Part shown: in pieces, positions 29,352 to 37,831 of the stretch
Layout of the letters: every line of letters begins with the position of its first letter
How positions within the stretch are numbered: the stretch's first letter is position 1
Assembly: GCF_002835995.1 (NCBI RefSeq)
Contig: NZ_PJBZ01000074.1
Coordinates: 1-39,492 of the forward strand
DNA: 39,492 nucleotides
Origin: Psychromonas sp. Urea-02u-13
GTDB taxonomy: Bacteria > Pseudomonadota > Gammaproteobacteria > Enterobacterales > Psychromonadaceae
Direction: 5' to 3'
Position numbers and translations under genes: made by a program
Notes under the pieces: generated by a model
Told to the model about the DNA's origin: nothing
Seen by the model: the letters and a program-made list of their open reading frames with translations, nothing else
Databases searched by the model: none

Positions 29352-30020
29352 TTATATATCAAATTGCAGATAAATTATTGATTGAGTAAAGTTCTTTTTA
29401 AGATAAAAGCCACGGGGCCGTACTTTAATAATATCGCCATTTTTCCCATAGGCATCCGTTAAAACTCGCCCATTAGCCGCCTTCGGGCGAAGTTGTAAAA
29501 CATCACCATCACGTGCACTAATTGATTCTATCTGCCCGAGCGCGATTTTCTCCATCAGCTCGTTCCAATCGTTCATTAATTGTTGTTCTTGTTGGGCTGA
29601 AGCCGACCATAAAAAGCCATTACCAACAATACGATCGGCAAGTGGTACAGATCGTTCTCCTTGTACCGGCACCCATAAAACCTGACTTAGCTTGTTATAA
29701 ATATTACTATTTTTCCAAGTTAGCCCTGTCGTATTTAAAATAGGTGTTGAGCAAACAAAAGTGGTTTCTAATACTTTCCCTTGTTGGTCAATAGGAATCG
29801 TTTTTAGCTCAATACCAAGATGTTTAAAATCTTGCTCGGGTTTACTGCCCGCCGTTGCGCCTAAGTGCCATTCAATCAACTGTCCAACCCAGCCTTTATT
29901 GGTGCGTAGATCTTTCGCCATTTCAATACCGGCTGTTTCAGCAAGTTCCTGTAATGAGTGCCCAGCTATGTTTTCACAAAGCTGTAATAACTCACTGTTA
30001 GATAAAGGCGTTGGGATCAT
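29352..30020 (-). CDS. mutH: DNA mismatch repair endonuclease MutH
   Basis: A 222-residue endonuclease that nicks the unmethylated strand at hemimethylated GATC sites after MutS-MutL signalling. The catalytic residues are readable: Glu50 in LIEWHLG, Asp64, Glu71 and Lys73 in [11 protein letters not shown]. They align with E56, D70, E77 and K79 of E. coli MutH. The C-terminus [13 protein letters not shown] is also typical. Length fits (E. coli 229). Its presence implies Dam methylation, relevant to the GATC cluster just upstream. It diverges from rppH across 961 bases, whereas in E. coli the two are close. Confidence 0.97.
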   Translation of the reverse strand: MIPTPLSNSELLQLCENIAGHSLQELAETAGIEMAKDLRTNKGWVGQLIEWHLGATAGSKPEQDFKHLGIELKTIPIDQQGKVLETTFVCSTPILNTTGLTWKNSNIYNKLSQVLWVPVQGERSVPLADRIVGNGFLWSASAQQEQQLMNDWNELMEKIALGQIESISARDGDVLQLRPKAANGRVLTDAYGKNGDIIKVRPRGFYLKKNFTQSIIYLQFDI

Positions 30021-30104
30021 GGTGTTCTCTTATGTTGTCATGGGTAGTTATTAAGCTTAGTTTAACAATTATTCAAGGTTATTCATCGTTTTATCAAGGT
30101 GCTT

Positions 30105-30477
30105 GCACAGAGTTATCCACTTTTTTTGTGGGTAACTCTGTTTCATTGTATTTAACCAAGAAGCTGAGTCGTAGATCTTCAATATTTTTTAAAAAATGAG
30201 ACTTTTGTCTAATTATGAAGCAAAAAATAGCAGTGGAATTTGAAATGTTTATTTTTTGAACTACGAAGATATTCACATTAGGGTGTGAGTTATTATTACT
30301 GGATCTAAGTACAGTGTTTAATTTAAAGTACAAAATAAATTTATATAACTACATGATAATAATAGAGTTATAGTTGCTTAAACAAAAAAAATAAAGATCT
30401 TGCATATTTTTAAAAGGATCTTAATTTATCTAGATAGATCCTTATGCACAAACTTATGCACAGTTTTCGTGGATATC
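30105..30477. promoter_or_regulatory. AT-rich region with clustered DnaA boxes and GATC sites
   Basis: Two perfect TTATNCACA boxes lie at 30442-30450 and 30454-30462, 12 bases apart. Near matches lie at 30113-30121 (TTATCCACT) and 30269-30277 (ATATTCACA). Five GATC sites lie at 30174, 30302, 30396, 30417 and 30437, and the last three are about 20 bases apart in A/T tracts next to the two perfect boxes. CAGAGTTATCCAC (30108-30120) also pairs with GTGGGTAACTCTG (30128-30140) around seven T residues. This mix resembles an origin or a DnaA-titrating locus. It is not near the usual oriC genes, so function is inferred only. No reading frame is convincing here. Confidence 0.5.
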
Positions 30478-30479
30478 TA

Positions 30480-30831
30480 TACCCACTTTCAATCAATATG
30501 CTTTATTCTGTCACTAGCTCGCTTCTTATCGAACGATGGCAAGGCAAGGCGCAACATGATGACAACACTAGTCCTTGTCGAATGTTGCAACGCTGAGTTG
30601 CCAAGGTCTTACAAAAAAGGAGCTAGTGACCCGTAGGGCAAGCTGTGAGGAAAACACCTTCGTTGTCTTTCGAAAGGTTAACTTCGTTAACCTTCTATCG
30701 ACATTGATTAAATATAGCATTTAACAATTTGTTAGGAAATATCGATTGAACAAGTTAGACCTTCAACTCCCTGCCTAGAATCTGTTTACCTCACAACTTG
30801 CTGATTTTTGCATCTTGAATGATAGTGGGTA
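30480..30831. mobile_element. 352-bp TA-flanked inverted-repeat element (MITE-like), copy 1
   Basis: The left end TACCCACTTTCAATCAATATG is inverted at the right end, with about three mismatches over the last 24 bases. TA at 30478-30479 and 30832-30833 would be the target duplication. The interior has no transposase frame. Shared stretches with copy 2 include a CAACATGA segment, AACGCTG, CCCGTAGGGCAAG, AACCTTCTA and GCATCTTGA near the right end. Together they define one family. Confidence 0.75.
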
Positions 30832-30981
30832 TAACACTTTTATGACTATCAATTTGATGGTGCTCGGTTTCTGTGAAAGAATGCGACATTATATTAATAT
30901 AGCGTGGCATTATTGGGCCCCTATAACCTTACCTAAAAAGAATAAATATAGGGTAATGGTCTAACCTTAAAGGTATTTTTA

Positions 30982-31524
30982 GTGATAGATACAGACGGCT
31001 ATCGTCCAAATGTAGGTATCATCATTTGTAATAACAACGGTCAAGTTTTGTGGGCGAAACGATACGGGCAGCACTCCTGGCAATTTCCTCAAGGGGGAAT
31101 TAAAGAAGGTGAAACACCTGAGCAGGCGATGTATCGAGAGTTATATGAAGAAGTTGGTCTGAAACCCGAACATGTTAAGTTATTAGCAACGAGCCGTTCT
31201 TGGTTACGCTATAAATTACCGAAGCGTTTAGTGCGCTGGGATTCTCCTGAACCTGTTTGTATTGGCCAGAAACAACGCTGGTTTTTATTACAATTGATAA
31301 GTGATGATACACAAATTGAATTTGAAGCTTGTGGACATCCAGAGTTTGATGATTGGCGTTGGGTGACGTATTGGTATCCAGTACGTCAGGTGGTGTCATT
31401 TAAACGGGAAGTCTACCGTAAAGCATTAAAAGAGTTTTCAGCCGTAGCATTTTCATTAATGAAAAGTAATAGTGAGAAAAAAAGAAGCAAGCGTCATCGT
31501 CGTTCACCTTACAAGAGTAAGTAA
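30982..31524 (+). CDS. rppH: RNA pyrophosphohydrolase RppH
   Basis: A 180-residue Nudix enzyme that removes pyrophosphate from the 5' end of mRNA and so starts RNase E decay. The start [17 protein letters not shown] and the Nudix box at residues 38-60 (GG...E...RELYEEVGL) match E. coli RppH closely. The start codon is GTG at 30982, as in E. coli, with AAAGG upstream. The last 25 residues are basic ([15 protein letters not shown]). ptsP follows 19 bases later, the usual gammaproteobacterial order. Confidence 0.97.
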   Translation: MIDTDGYRPNVGIIICNNNGQVLWAKRYGQHSWQFPQGGIKEGETPEQAMYRELYEEVGLKPEHVKLLATSRSWLRYKLPKRLVRWDSPEPVCIGQKQRWFLLQLISDDTQIEFEACGHPEFDDWRWVTYWYPVRQVVSFKREVYRKALKEFSAVAFSLMKSNSEKKRSKRHRRSPYKSK

Positions 31525-31543
31525 ACCCATTTGAGGATTGTGC

Positions 31544-33811
31544 ATGTTAAGTCAATTACGCCAAATTTTGGAACGGGTTGGAGATGCAAAAAACTTAACA
31601 ATCGCGATGGACACGTTAGTGCAACAAACCAAGCTTGTGATGGAAGTGGATTGTTGCACTATTTATATTACCGATGAAAACACCAGAAAATTAAATTTAA
31701 TGGCCACTGAAGGGCTGTTAAATAAGAGTAATACGCAACAATATCTCAACTTCGGTGAAGGTATTGTTGGTTTGGTTCACCAAAAAGGAGAACCATTAAA
31801 CCTCGCTAATATCGCAGAACATCCACACTACAAATACCTCCCAGGCAGCCAAGAACATAGCTTTAATTCATTTTTAGGCACGCCTATTATCCATAAGCGC
31901 CAAGTCTTAGGTGTATTAGTCGCCCAACAGAAAAAACCACGCCTTTTTAGCGAGCTTGAAGAATCCTTTTTAGTCACTTTAGCCATGCACTTAGCCAGTG
32001 TTTTGGGCAATTCGGGTTTACGTTTACAAATCTCTGATAATTCATTAGCCACTGCGCTTCACTTACAAGGTTGCCCGGCAAGCTCTGGTATCGCGATTGC
32101 ACCTGCCCATGTTGTGCAGTCTATTTTGACCCTTGATGAAGTAAAAATAGAGAAGAGCCAATCCATTAGTAAAGATATTTTGCTCTTTGAGATGATGGTA
32201 AAAAAATGCAGTAACGAATTTTCCAGCATGGCATTAACCCTCAAAGAACAACTGTCCAAAGAAGCCTTTGCTCTTTTTGATATTTACTCACATGTATTAA
32301 AAGATAAAACTTTTTTAAACGCTATTCGTGCTCAAATTAATGAGCAACATTTAAGTGCCTCCAGTGCCATTAAGGTGGTTGCTAGCGACTACATTGTGCA
32401 ATTTGAAGCGATGAGTGATAGCTATTTGAGTGAGCGAGCGTCTGATATTCGTGACGTTGCACAGCGACTTTTATATCACCTAACACAACAGGTTGATGAT
32501 TATATTGTCTTGCCGGATAAATTTATCTTAATCGCTAATGAAGTTACGTTATCAATGATTGCGAGTGTGCCCAGAGAAAAATTATCTGGCATTGTTTCTA
32601 TTCATGGTGGCATTAGCTCGCATGTTGCTATTTTGGCGCGTGCATTAGGTGTTCCTGCTGTGATGGGATTGTCACTTTCATTAACGGATTTAAATAAACA
32701 GTTAATCATTATTGATGGTTATGCAGGGGCAATGGTGCTTTTTCCTGATGCCTCATTATTAAAACATTACCAGCAATTATTGAACGAAGAAAATGACTTA
32801 AAGACGTTAGTGGCATCGGGAGAGCATAAAGAAGCAATCACCCAGGATGGTTTTAAGGTGGATATTCTGCTTAATACTGGGCTTAACGCCAATCAGCATG
32901 GCGCCGTTGCTGGGCACTTTGATGGCATCGGTTTATACCGTAGTGAATTACCTTTTATGCTCACCGATACGTTTCCTACTGAGGTAGAGCAGGTGGGGGT
33001 TTATCAAACATTATTAGAGCAGTACCAAACGTTACCGGTTACCATGCGCACCCTTGATATTGGTGGCGATAAACAGCTTAGTTACTTTCCGATAATTGAA
33101 GATAATCCTTTTTTAGGTTGGCGCGGTATTCGCTTAACGCTGGATCACCCGGAAATATTATTAGTACAGATTCGTGCCATGTTAAAGGCCAATTTACATA
33201 CGCAAAACCTGCGTATCATGCTGCCTATGATTAGCTCGATTAATGAAGTTGTGGAAGCAAAACTACTGATTCATCAAGCCTGGAATGAAGTTAAGTATGA
33301 GCTCATGTTAACGGCTAATGCATTCCCGATGCCCCATATAGGTGTCATGGTTGAAGTGCCTTCTTCGATCTTTATTATTCGTCAACTTGCAGAACAGGTC
33401 GACTTTATCTCTATTGGTAGTAACGATCTCATCCAATATTTACTGGCGGTCGATCGCAATAACAGCCGTGTTTCTTCGCTCTTTGATAGTTATCATCCTG
33501 CCGTTTTACAGTGTTTAAAAATAATTATAGATAACGCTCGTTGTTATCAGCTCGAGGTGAGTATTTGTGGTGAGCTGGCAGGTGACCCAATCGGAGCAAT
33601 GATTTTATTAGGTCTGGGTTATAAAAAACTAAGCATGAATGCGAACAATATGGGTAAGGTAAAGTATTTAATTAATGCCGTGCCAAAACATGAATTAGAA
33701 AACTGTGTCGAGCTGGCATTGCAAGCAAACAGTGGCGTGGAAATACGCACTATTTTTATCAACTACATGGATAGAAAAGGGCTCGGTGGTTTTATCCGAG
33801 CCGGGAAATAA
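31544..33811 (+). CDS. ptsP: Phosphoenolpyruvate-protein phosphotransferase PtsP (EI-Ntr)
   Basis: A 755-residue first enzyme of the nitrogen-related phosphotransferase system, passing phosphate from PEP to NPr (PtsO). Residues about 1-165 are a GAF sensor domain (AMDTLVQQTKLVMEVDCCTIYI, then LGTPIIHKRQVLGVLVAQ). The EI part follows: GCPASSGIAIAPA, the phosphorylated His in GGISSHVAILARALG (about 354), TMRTLDIGGDKQ, the PEP site NPFLGWRGIRLTLDHPEIL, and SICGELAGDP with the active Cys. I chose ATG 31544, with GAGG seven bases upstream, over a TTG at 31538. It is co-transcribed with rppH. Confidence 0.96.
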   Translation: MLSQLRQILERVGDAKNLTIAMDTLVQQTKLVMEVDCCTIYITDENTRKLNLMATEGLLNKSNTQQYLNFGEGIVGLVHQKGEPLNLANIAEHPHYKYLPGSQEHSFNSFLGTPIIHKRQVLGVLVAQQKKPRLFSELEESFLVTLAMHLASVLGNSGLRLQISDNSLATALHLQGCPASSGIAIAPAHVVQSILTLDEVKIEKSQSISKDILLFEMMVKKCSNEFSSMALTLKEQLSKEAFALFDIYSHVLKDKTFLNAIRAQINEQHLSASSAIKVVASDYIVQFEAMSDSYLSERASDIRDVAQRLLYHLTQQVDDYIVLPDKFILIANEVTLSMIASVPREKLSGIVSIHGGISSHVAILARALGVPAVMGLSLSLTDLNKQLIIIDGYAGAMVLFPDASLLKHYQQLLNEENDLKTLVASGEHKEAITQDGFKVDILLNTGLNANQHGAVAGHFDGIGLYRSELPFMLTDTFPTEVEQVGVYQTLLEQYQTLPVTMRTLDIGGDKQLSYFPIIEDNPFLGWRGIRLTLDHPEILLVQIRAMLKANLHTQNLRIMLPMISSINEVVEAKLLIHQAWNEVKYELMLTANAFPMPHIGVMVEVPSSIFIIRQLAEQVDFISIGSNDLIQYLLAVDRNNSRVSSLFDSYHPAVLQCLKIIIDNARCYQLEVSICGELAGDPIGAMILLGLGYKKLSMNANNMGKVKYLINAVPKHELENCVELALQANSGVEIRTIFINYMDRKGLGGFIRAGK

Positions 33812-33922
33812 CAATAGAAAAAATGTCAGGCTGTTTCTTAATTCTTTCCAAGGCACTGCTTTACCACTTTTAGATGCCGTCGGGCTAAGCAAAAATCGTT
33901 TTTATAAATCACGGAAGAGTTA

Positions 33923-34612
33923 ATGAATCGTACGGAACGTTTATTTCAAATAGTTGAAATTCTACGCAGTAGAAAAGTAACCACAGCAGCTTATTTAGCG
34001 CAACGATTAGGGTTATCAGTACGCACTATTTATCGTCATGTTAATGATCTTTCACTGTCAGGTATTCCTATTATCAGTGAAGCAGGTGTGGGTTATTGGT
34101 TAGACGATAGCTTTGATATGCCACCGTTAATGTTCACCGAAGAGGAAATCTTGGCTTTATCTTTTGGCGCGAAGTTAGTGCAACAGACTGCTGATGATTT
34201 TTTAGCGGATGCTGCCAGCTCATTATTAAAAAAGGTACAAGCAAGTTTACCCGCCGAGAAAAAGAAGATCATTAATCAAATTACATTGCATGCCCCCTTT
34301 GCGCTTATCGACAAACCACAAAAAAAGAAAATGGCAGTATGTCGTGACGCGATTGATTTGCAAAAAGTGCTGGCCATTAAATACAGCGATGCAAATGAAA
34401 ATTACAGTGAACGTATTATTTGGCCCTTAGCTTTGGTTTTTTGGGGTAAGGCTTGGACACTTGCTAGTTGGTGTGAAAAGCGCCAAGATTTTCGCGCTTT
34501 TCGTTTAGATAGAATGCAACACATCAAAGCAACAGGGCAACTTTTCCAAACCACTGAGTCTATCTGCTTGCAGGTCTTTGTCGATCAACAATCTTCTGAT
34601 TCTACTTGTTAG
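33923..34612 (+). CDS. HTH / WYL-domain transcriptional regulator (YafY type)
   Basis: A 229-residue DNA-binding protein. Residues 1-60 are a winged helix-turn-helix (RLFQIVEILRSRKVTTAAYLAQRLGLSVRTIYRHVNDL). The rest holds a WYL-type ligand domain (ERIIWPLALVFWGKAWTLASWCEKRQDFRAFRLDRM). The Arg and Trp/Tyr positions of the WYL core are kept, and the domain may sense nucleotides or single-stranded DNA in other members. The divergent or adjacent target is not obvious; the nearby GST-like gene is convergent. The region just before it (33812-33922) holds no clear gene. Confidence 0.88.
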   Translation: MNRTERLFQIVEILRSRKVTTAAYLAQRLGLSVRTIYRHVNDLSLSGIPIISEAGVGYWLDDSFDMPPLMFTEEEILALSFGAKLVQQTADDFLADAASSLLKKVQASLPAEKKKIINQITLHAPFALIDKPQKKKMAVCRDAIDLQKVLAIKYSDANENYSERIIWPLALVFWGKAWTLASWCEKRQDFRAFRLDRMQHIKATGQLFQTTESICLQVFVDQQSSDSTC

Positions 34613-34635
34613 TTTTATGCTGTTTTTAGTTTTTC

Positions 34636-35328
34636 TTAGGGATTATTAACTATTTCTTCAATACGTTGTTGATAATCTAAGATCGTTTGAAACTCTTGAA
34701 TAACGGCGGTTAGTGCTATTTCCATCTGTTGGTTATTAATGTTTTTTAGTGTGGCGTAGGCAATTAAATCAAAGTAACTAAAGGTATCGCCACAAATGTA
34801 TTTATTGACTGTGAGGTGATTACTTAAGGCTTTTAAATCTTCTCGGCCCGTGTGTAATACTTGTGTTAATGAAAAACGGCCTATTCCTTGAGCGTAGAGG
34901 TTCTTTATTGCGAGCTTACGAGACTGTTTTGCAATAATAGGGCGTAGTGGCCATTTTAGGCCTGAAAAAAAAGCGTCTTCTAATTTTTTCCAGCTATCTT
35001 CTGGTACCCAACGATTATAAACAATCACCCAATATAAATGTTGCTCAAGTAATAACTGCCACGCTCTACCCTGTGCCAATTGTGGCGGAGTCAAACCCAA
35101 TTCAATTTTATAATCTTTAATGAGGCGTTGTAGAATAAACTCAGAATCTCCAATTGTTTCATTTTGATACTCTATAAAAGGCATTTTCTTATAAGGCCCA
35201 TGCATCGGAAGCGCAGCTTCAATTTTGAAGGGGATTTGATAATACTTGAGAAACAATTCTACTTTTGCACAAAATGGACTGGCATTAATACCATCAAACT
35301 CAACAGTGGTTTGCTTTAAAATTAGCAT
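34636..35328 (-). CDS. Glutathione S-transferase-like protein (FAXC/metaxin-like type)
   Basis: A 230-residue protein with an N-terminal thioredoxin-like fold (NASPFCAKVELFLKYYQIPFKI, then KKMPFIEYQNETIGDSEFILQRL, with the cis-Pro and the ES/DS-type glutathione contact). An all-helical C-terminal domain ends in CGDTFSYFDLIAYATL. The SPFCAK start and the KxMPFIE core are typical of the FAXC/metaxin-like branch rather than of classic detoxifying GSTs. Whether it has transferase activity is unknown. AAGGAA precedes ATG 35328. It is convergent with the WYL regulator. Confidence 0.83.
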   Translation of the reverse strand: MLILKQTTVEFDGINASPFCAKVELFLKYYQIPFKIEAALPMHGPYKKMPFIEYQNETIGDSEFILQRLIKDYKIELGLTPPQLAQGRAWQLLLEQHLYWVIVYNRWVPEDSWKKLEDAFFSGLKWPLRPIIAKQSRKLAIKNLYAQGIGRFSLTQVLHTGREDLKALSNHLTVNKYICGDTFSYFDLIAYATLKNINNQQMEIALTAVIQEFQTILDYQQRIEEIVNNP

Positions 35329-35389
35329 GAACTTTCCTTAGTGGTTGTTTATAAATCATTAGTAAGAACTATAAACCCACTTTATCTGC

Positions 35390-35419
35390 CCACTACTGAC
35401 AACAGTGTGTCAGTAGTGG
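35390..35419. repeat. 12-bp perfect inverted repeat
   Basis: CCACTACTGACA (35390-35401) pairs perfectly with TGTCAGTAGTGG (35408-35419) over a 6-base loop. It lies directly 3' of the broken pilin gene on the minus strand and probably was its terminator, though no T tract follows. Confidence 0.6.
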
Positions 35420-35425
35420 CAAAAT

Positions 35426-35899
35426 TTATTCATCTAAAATATAGGTATAGCGGCCATTGGGTGTTTTTCGAAACTTACCCGTTGATAAGTCTCCGTTATC
35501 TAATATGGAATCTAACTGAGCGATATCATCTTCTGATGAAGTGGAACCATCAATCGCAATGCCTGCGTAAGAGTAAATATCGGGTCCTTCCCAATTCCAG
35601 TTTCCGCCTAGTGCAGTAGTGTCAGTCCAAGAGCCATTGTTAATGCCAAGGCCTGGGGCATCAAGGGGTAAAATAAGATGGCTATCATTAGGGTAACTGC
35701 CATTAAGCGCGCGCCATATATTAAACTCACGGGCAAAATGGCCAAGTTACATAGCCGTTTCTGTTAAGCGCGCTCGCATAACATAGTTTTAGTATGCGGG
35801 AATGGCAATTGAGGCGAGTATGCCGATAATCGCAATCACGATTAACAGCTCAATTAAGGTAAACCCGGTTAATTTAGGCTTTACCTTATGAATTTTTTT
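35426..35899 (-). pseudogene. Type IV pilin-like gene with two in-frame stops
   Basis: Read on the minus strand in one continuous frame, it gives KVKPKLTG, then [20 protein letters not shown], the hallmark prepilin peptidase site and hydrophobic helix, then IPAY, a TAA stop, NYVMRARLTETAM, a second TAA, and a complete soluble domain ending GRYTYILDE at 35426. Both stops stand where pilins often have Gln. No ATG start is seen in frame upstream; the leader runs into ATT and other weak codons near 35899. Length without the stops is about 155 residues, normal for a pilin. It is followed by a hairpin at 35390-35419. The gene appears dead unless stops are suppressed. Confidence 0.85.
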
Positions 35900-36014
35900 A
35901 AGCTGGGTTTTATTGTTTTTATTGATCGCAGAAAGTATGGTACATACACACCCTCTTTATATTTTTCTATAAAGTGTAGTGCACAGTTATTAAGCGATCA
36001 ATGTAGAAGATTAT

Positions 36015-36431
36015 CTACCTTGCAGGTGTACAAAGCGCGAGGTTATTATTTAACTCTACCAATAAATCAACACGCTTCAAAATACCAATAAGCTTCTCTT
36101 CCTGTAATACAAGAAATACATTTTCGGTGCGTGTTAATGTTTTAATCGCAACTTCTGATAACGCTTCGTCAGCCGTTAAGTTAATAAAGTCTTTTGTCAT
36201 CACATCATTTACATTCACTGGTTGGTCGCAATGGTAAGCACTATTTAATAACGCTTTTTGGCAATCAATGAGAGATACCATGCCTATCAAGGTATTACTT
36301 TTATTGATAACGGGTAACTGTGATTGTTGTGTCTCTATTAAGGTTGCAATTATTTGAGTTAATGGCGTTTGGCATTGCACTGTAATAGGGTGTTTATGCA
36401 TTATCTGCTGGACTGTTTGTAGTTTCATCAT
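36015..36431 (-). CDS. CBS-domain pair protein
   Basis: A 138-residue protein made of two tandem CBS domains: residues about 5-65 (QIMHKHPITVQCQTPLTQII, then LPVINKSNTLIGMVSLIDC) and about 75-130 (DVMTKDFINLTADEALSEVA, then VFLVLQEEKLIGILKRVDLL). Such pairs bind adenosine nucleotides such as AMP, ATP or SAM and regulate a partner. AAGGGA precedes the tandem ATG at 36431. No channel or enzyme partner is fused, and none is adjacent, so its role is unknown. Confidence 0.88.
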   Translation of the reverse strand: MMKLQTVQQIMHKHPITVQCQTPLTQIIATLIETQQSQLPVINKSNTLIGMVSLIDCQKALLNSAYHCDQPVNVNDVMTKDFINLTADEALSEVAIKTLTRTENVFLVLQEEKLIGILKRVDLLVELNNNLALCTPAR

Positions 36432-36637
36432 TATTTATCCCTTTTGGCTTTGCTCAGTATGAGTGATGGCTTAATCATATGAGAAAAAGTTACATAGGTA
36501 AAAGTGATTGTATTTATCGAACCAATAGGTTTTTGTTATGGATAGTCTGGGAGTGAAGAATTTTTACGATGTAGTTTAATATAAATGTAACTACTCATAC
36601 CCTGCTAAAACGTGTGCTTTTTATACAAAAACAGACA

Positions 36638-36758
36638 GTAACTGCTCAGGACTAAGCTATTTATGCTTAGTTCAAGGCGAAAAAGCGCAGTTTAGTCGTT
36701 TAAATGAGCATTTTTTAACGATGAAATTGGCTTAAATAGCGACGGCCTGAGTAGTTAC
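36638..36758. repeat. 121-bp inverted-repeat element, copy B
   Basis: It begins GTAACTGCTCAGG (36638-36650) and ends CCTGAGTAGTTAC (36746-36758), inverted with one mismatch. It also holds an inner hairpin, ACTAAGC with GCTTAGT. It lies in the 409-base gap between the CBS and GNAT genes. I saw no other gene in that gap. See copy A at 18996-19116 for the alignment. Confidence 0.85.
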
Positions 36759-36840
36759 ATATAAATTAGGCTAATGTAATTAAATTACATATTATGTTTT
36801 CTCTTTTCATCTATTTGAACACGCTAACTTCGGAAGTAAT

Positions 36841-37446
36841 ATGCCCTTTGAAATTCGTCCTTATCGCGACGCAGATCTGACCTCTATTTACAAAATTTGT
36901 ATGCAAACGGCTGATGGTGGGAAAGATGCCAGCCACTTATTTACAGAACAGCAGTTAATCGGTGATTTTTATGCTGTGCCTTATGTCATTTTAGAGTCTG
37001 ACGTTTGTTGGGTGGTAAGCCGTGGCGATGAAGTTTGTGGTTATATTGTAGGCTGTAAATCATCGCAATCTTTTTCTTTGCAGTGTGAAGAACAGTGGTT
37101 TCCTACGTTACGGACGAAATATCCATTAGCGAGTAAAAGTATCAGTCCATTAAATGATCGTTTGTTAAGACTTATCCATGATGGTTATCAGCCTCGTCCT
37201 GAGTTTGCTAATTACCCTGCACATTTACATATTAACTTATTAGGCAATACCCAAGGTCATGGTTTAGGCGCAAAGCTCATTAACGCCTTTATTGATAACT
37301 TAAAAACGCTAACAGTAGCGGGGCTTCATCTTGAGGTATCACGTGATAATGCAGGCGCGATCTCTTTTTATGAAAAAATGGGTTTTGAGGTAATTTGCGA
37401 ATTTGAACACTCTATCGGTTATGGCATGTGCTTATACCCATGCTAG
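36841..37446 (+). CDS. GNAT family N-acetyltransferase
   Basis: A 201-residue acetyltransferase that would move acetyl from acetyl-CoA to an unknown amine. The N-terminus FEIRPYRDADLTSIYKIC and the acetyl-CoA loop in LLGNTQGHGLGAKLINAFIDNL (Q-G-x-G-x-G form), followed by GLHLEVSRDNAGAISFYEKMGFEV, are classic GNAT features. A long insert lies between the two halves. The last four codons (Tyr-Pro-Cys-stop, 37435-37446) lie inside a mobile-looking element. Without the element, the Leu codon at 37432-37434 would be followed at once by TAA. Confidence 0.9.
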   Translation: MPFEIRPYRDADLTSIYKICMQTADGGKDASHLFTEQQLIGDFYAVPYVILESDVCWVVSRGDEVCGYIVGCKSSQSFSLQCEEQWFPTLRTKYPLASKSISPLNDRLLRLIHDGYQPRPEFANYPAHLHINLLGNTQGHGLGAKLINAFIDNLKTLTVAGLHLEVSRDNAGAISFYEKMGFEVICEFEHSIGYGMCLYPC

Positions 37447-37758
37447 CTCAAGATGTTTTGTCAGGCACAAGCTCGATAACCAGAGCAAGGCACAACATGA
37501 GGTAACCTATCGAACGTTAACTACGTGAACCTTCTAACGGTAGGATTAAAAAAAAGACTTTAATCCATTATTGTTATTCACTTTTCGATTGTTGTAACGC
37601 TGGGCTGATTTTCGAGCTTGCGCCCCGTAGGGCAAGGTAACTTGTACTAATCTACGTCGTTATAAAATATCGACTTAGAATGACTAGGCTTCAATTTTAT
37701 GCCTAGTATATCAGCACAATTTTCCTTGCTGACTTTACATCTTGAGGTAGCATGGGTA
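37435..37758. mobile_element. 324-bp TA-flanked inverted-repeat element (MITE-like), copy 2
   Basis: The left end TACCCATGCTAGCTCAAGAT is inverted at the right end, ATCTTGAGGTAGCATGGGTA, with one mismatch. TA at 37433-37434 and 37759-37760 forms a possible target duplication, as IS630/mariner-type elements make. It has no transposase frame. It shares several stretches with copy 1 at 30480-30831. The insertion changed the end of the GNAT gene. Confidence 0.8.
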
Positions 37759-37799
37759 TATAATCTTGTTTATAAGAGGGTGTGCTTAGAGGCATACCA

Positions 37800-37825
37800 A
37801 GCGCTGATTAAATAAAATCAGCGCT
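37800..37825. terminator. Hairpin after the MATE transporter gene
   Basis: AGCGCTGATT (37800-37809) pairs with AATCAGCGCT (37816-37825) over a 6-base loop, just downstream of the transporter stop at 37832. Its T tract is weak on the minus strand. Confidence 0.55.
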
Positions 37826-37831
37826 CAGGCA

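Noticed and set aside
30921..30960. CCCTATA and TATAGGG forming an inverted repeat upstream of rppH.
   Set aside because: The arms are short and 20 or more bases apart in AT-rich sequence; chance is a sufficient explanation.
33705..33922. An open frame overlapping the end of ptsP, whose final part reads like a protein (LFLNSFQGTALPLLDAVGL).
   Set aside because: Most of it is antiparallel to no gene but overlaps ptsP in another frame, it has no ribosome site, and I could not match the tail to a known family. It may be a remnant but the evidence is too thin.
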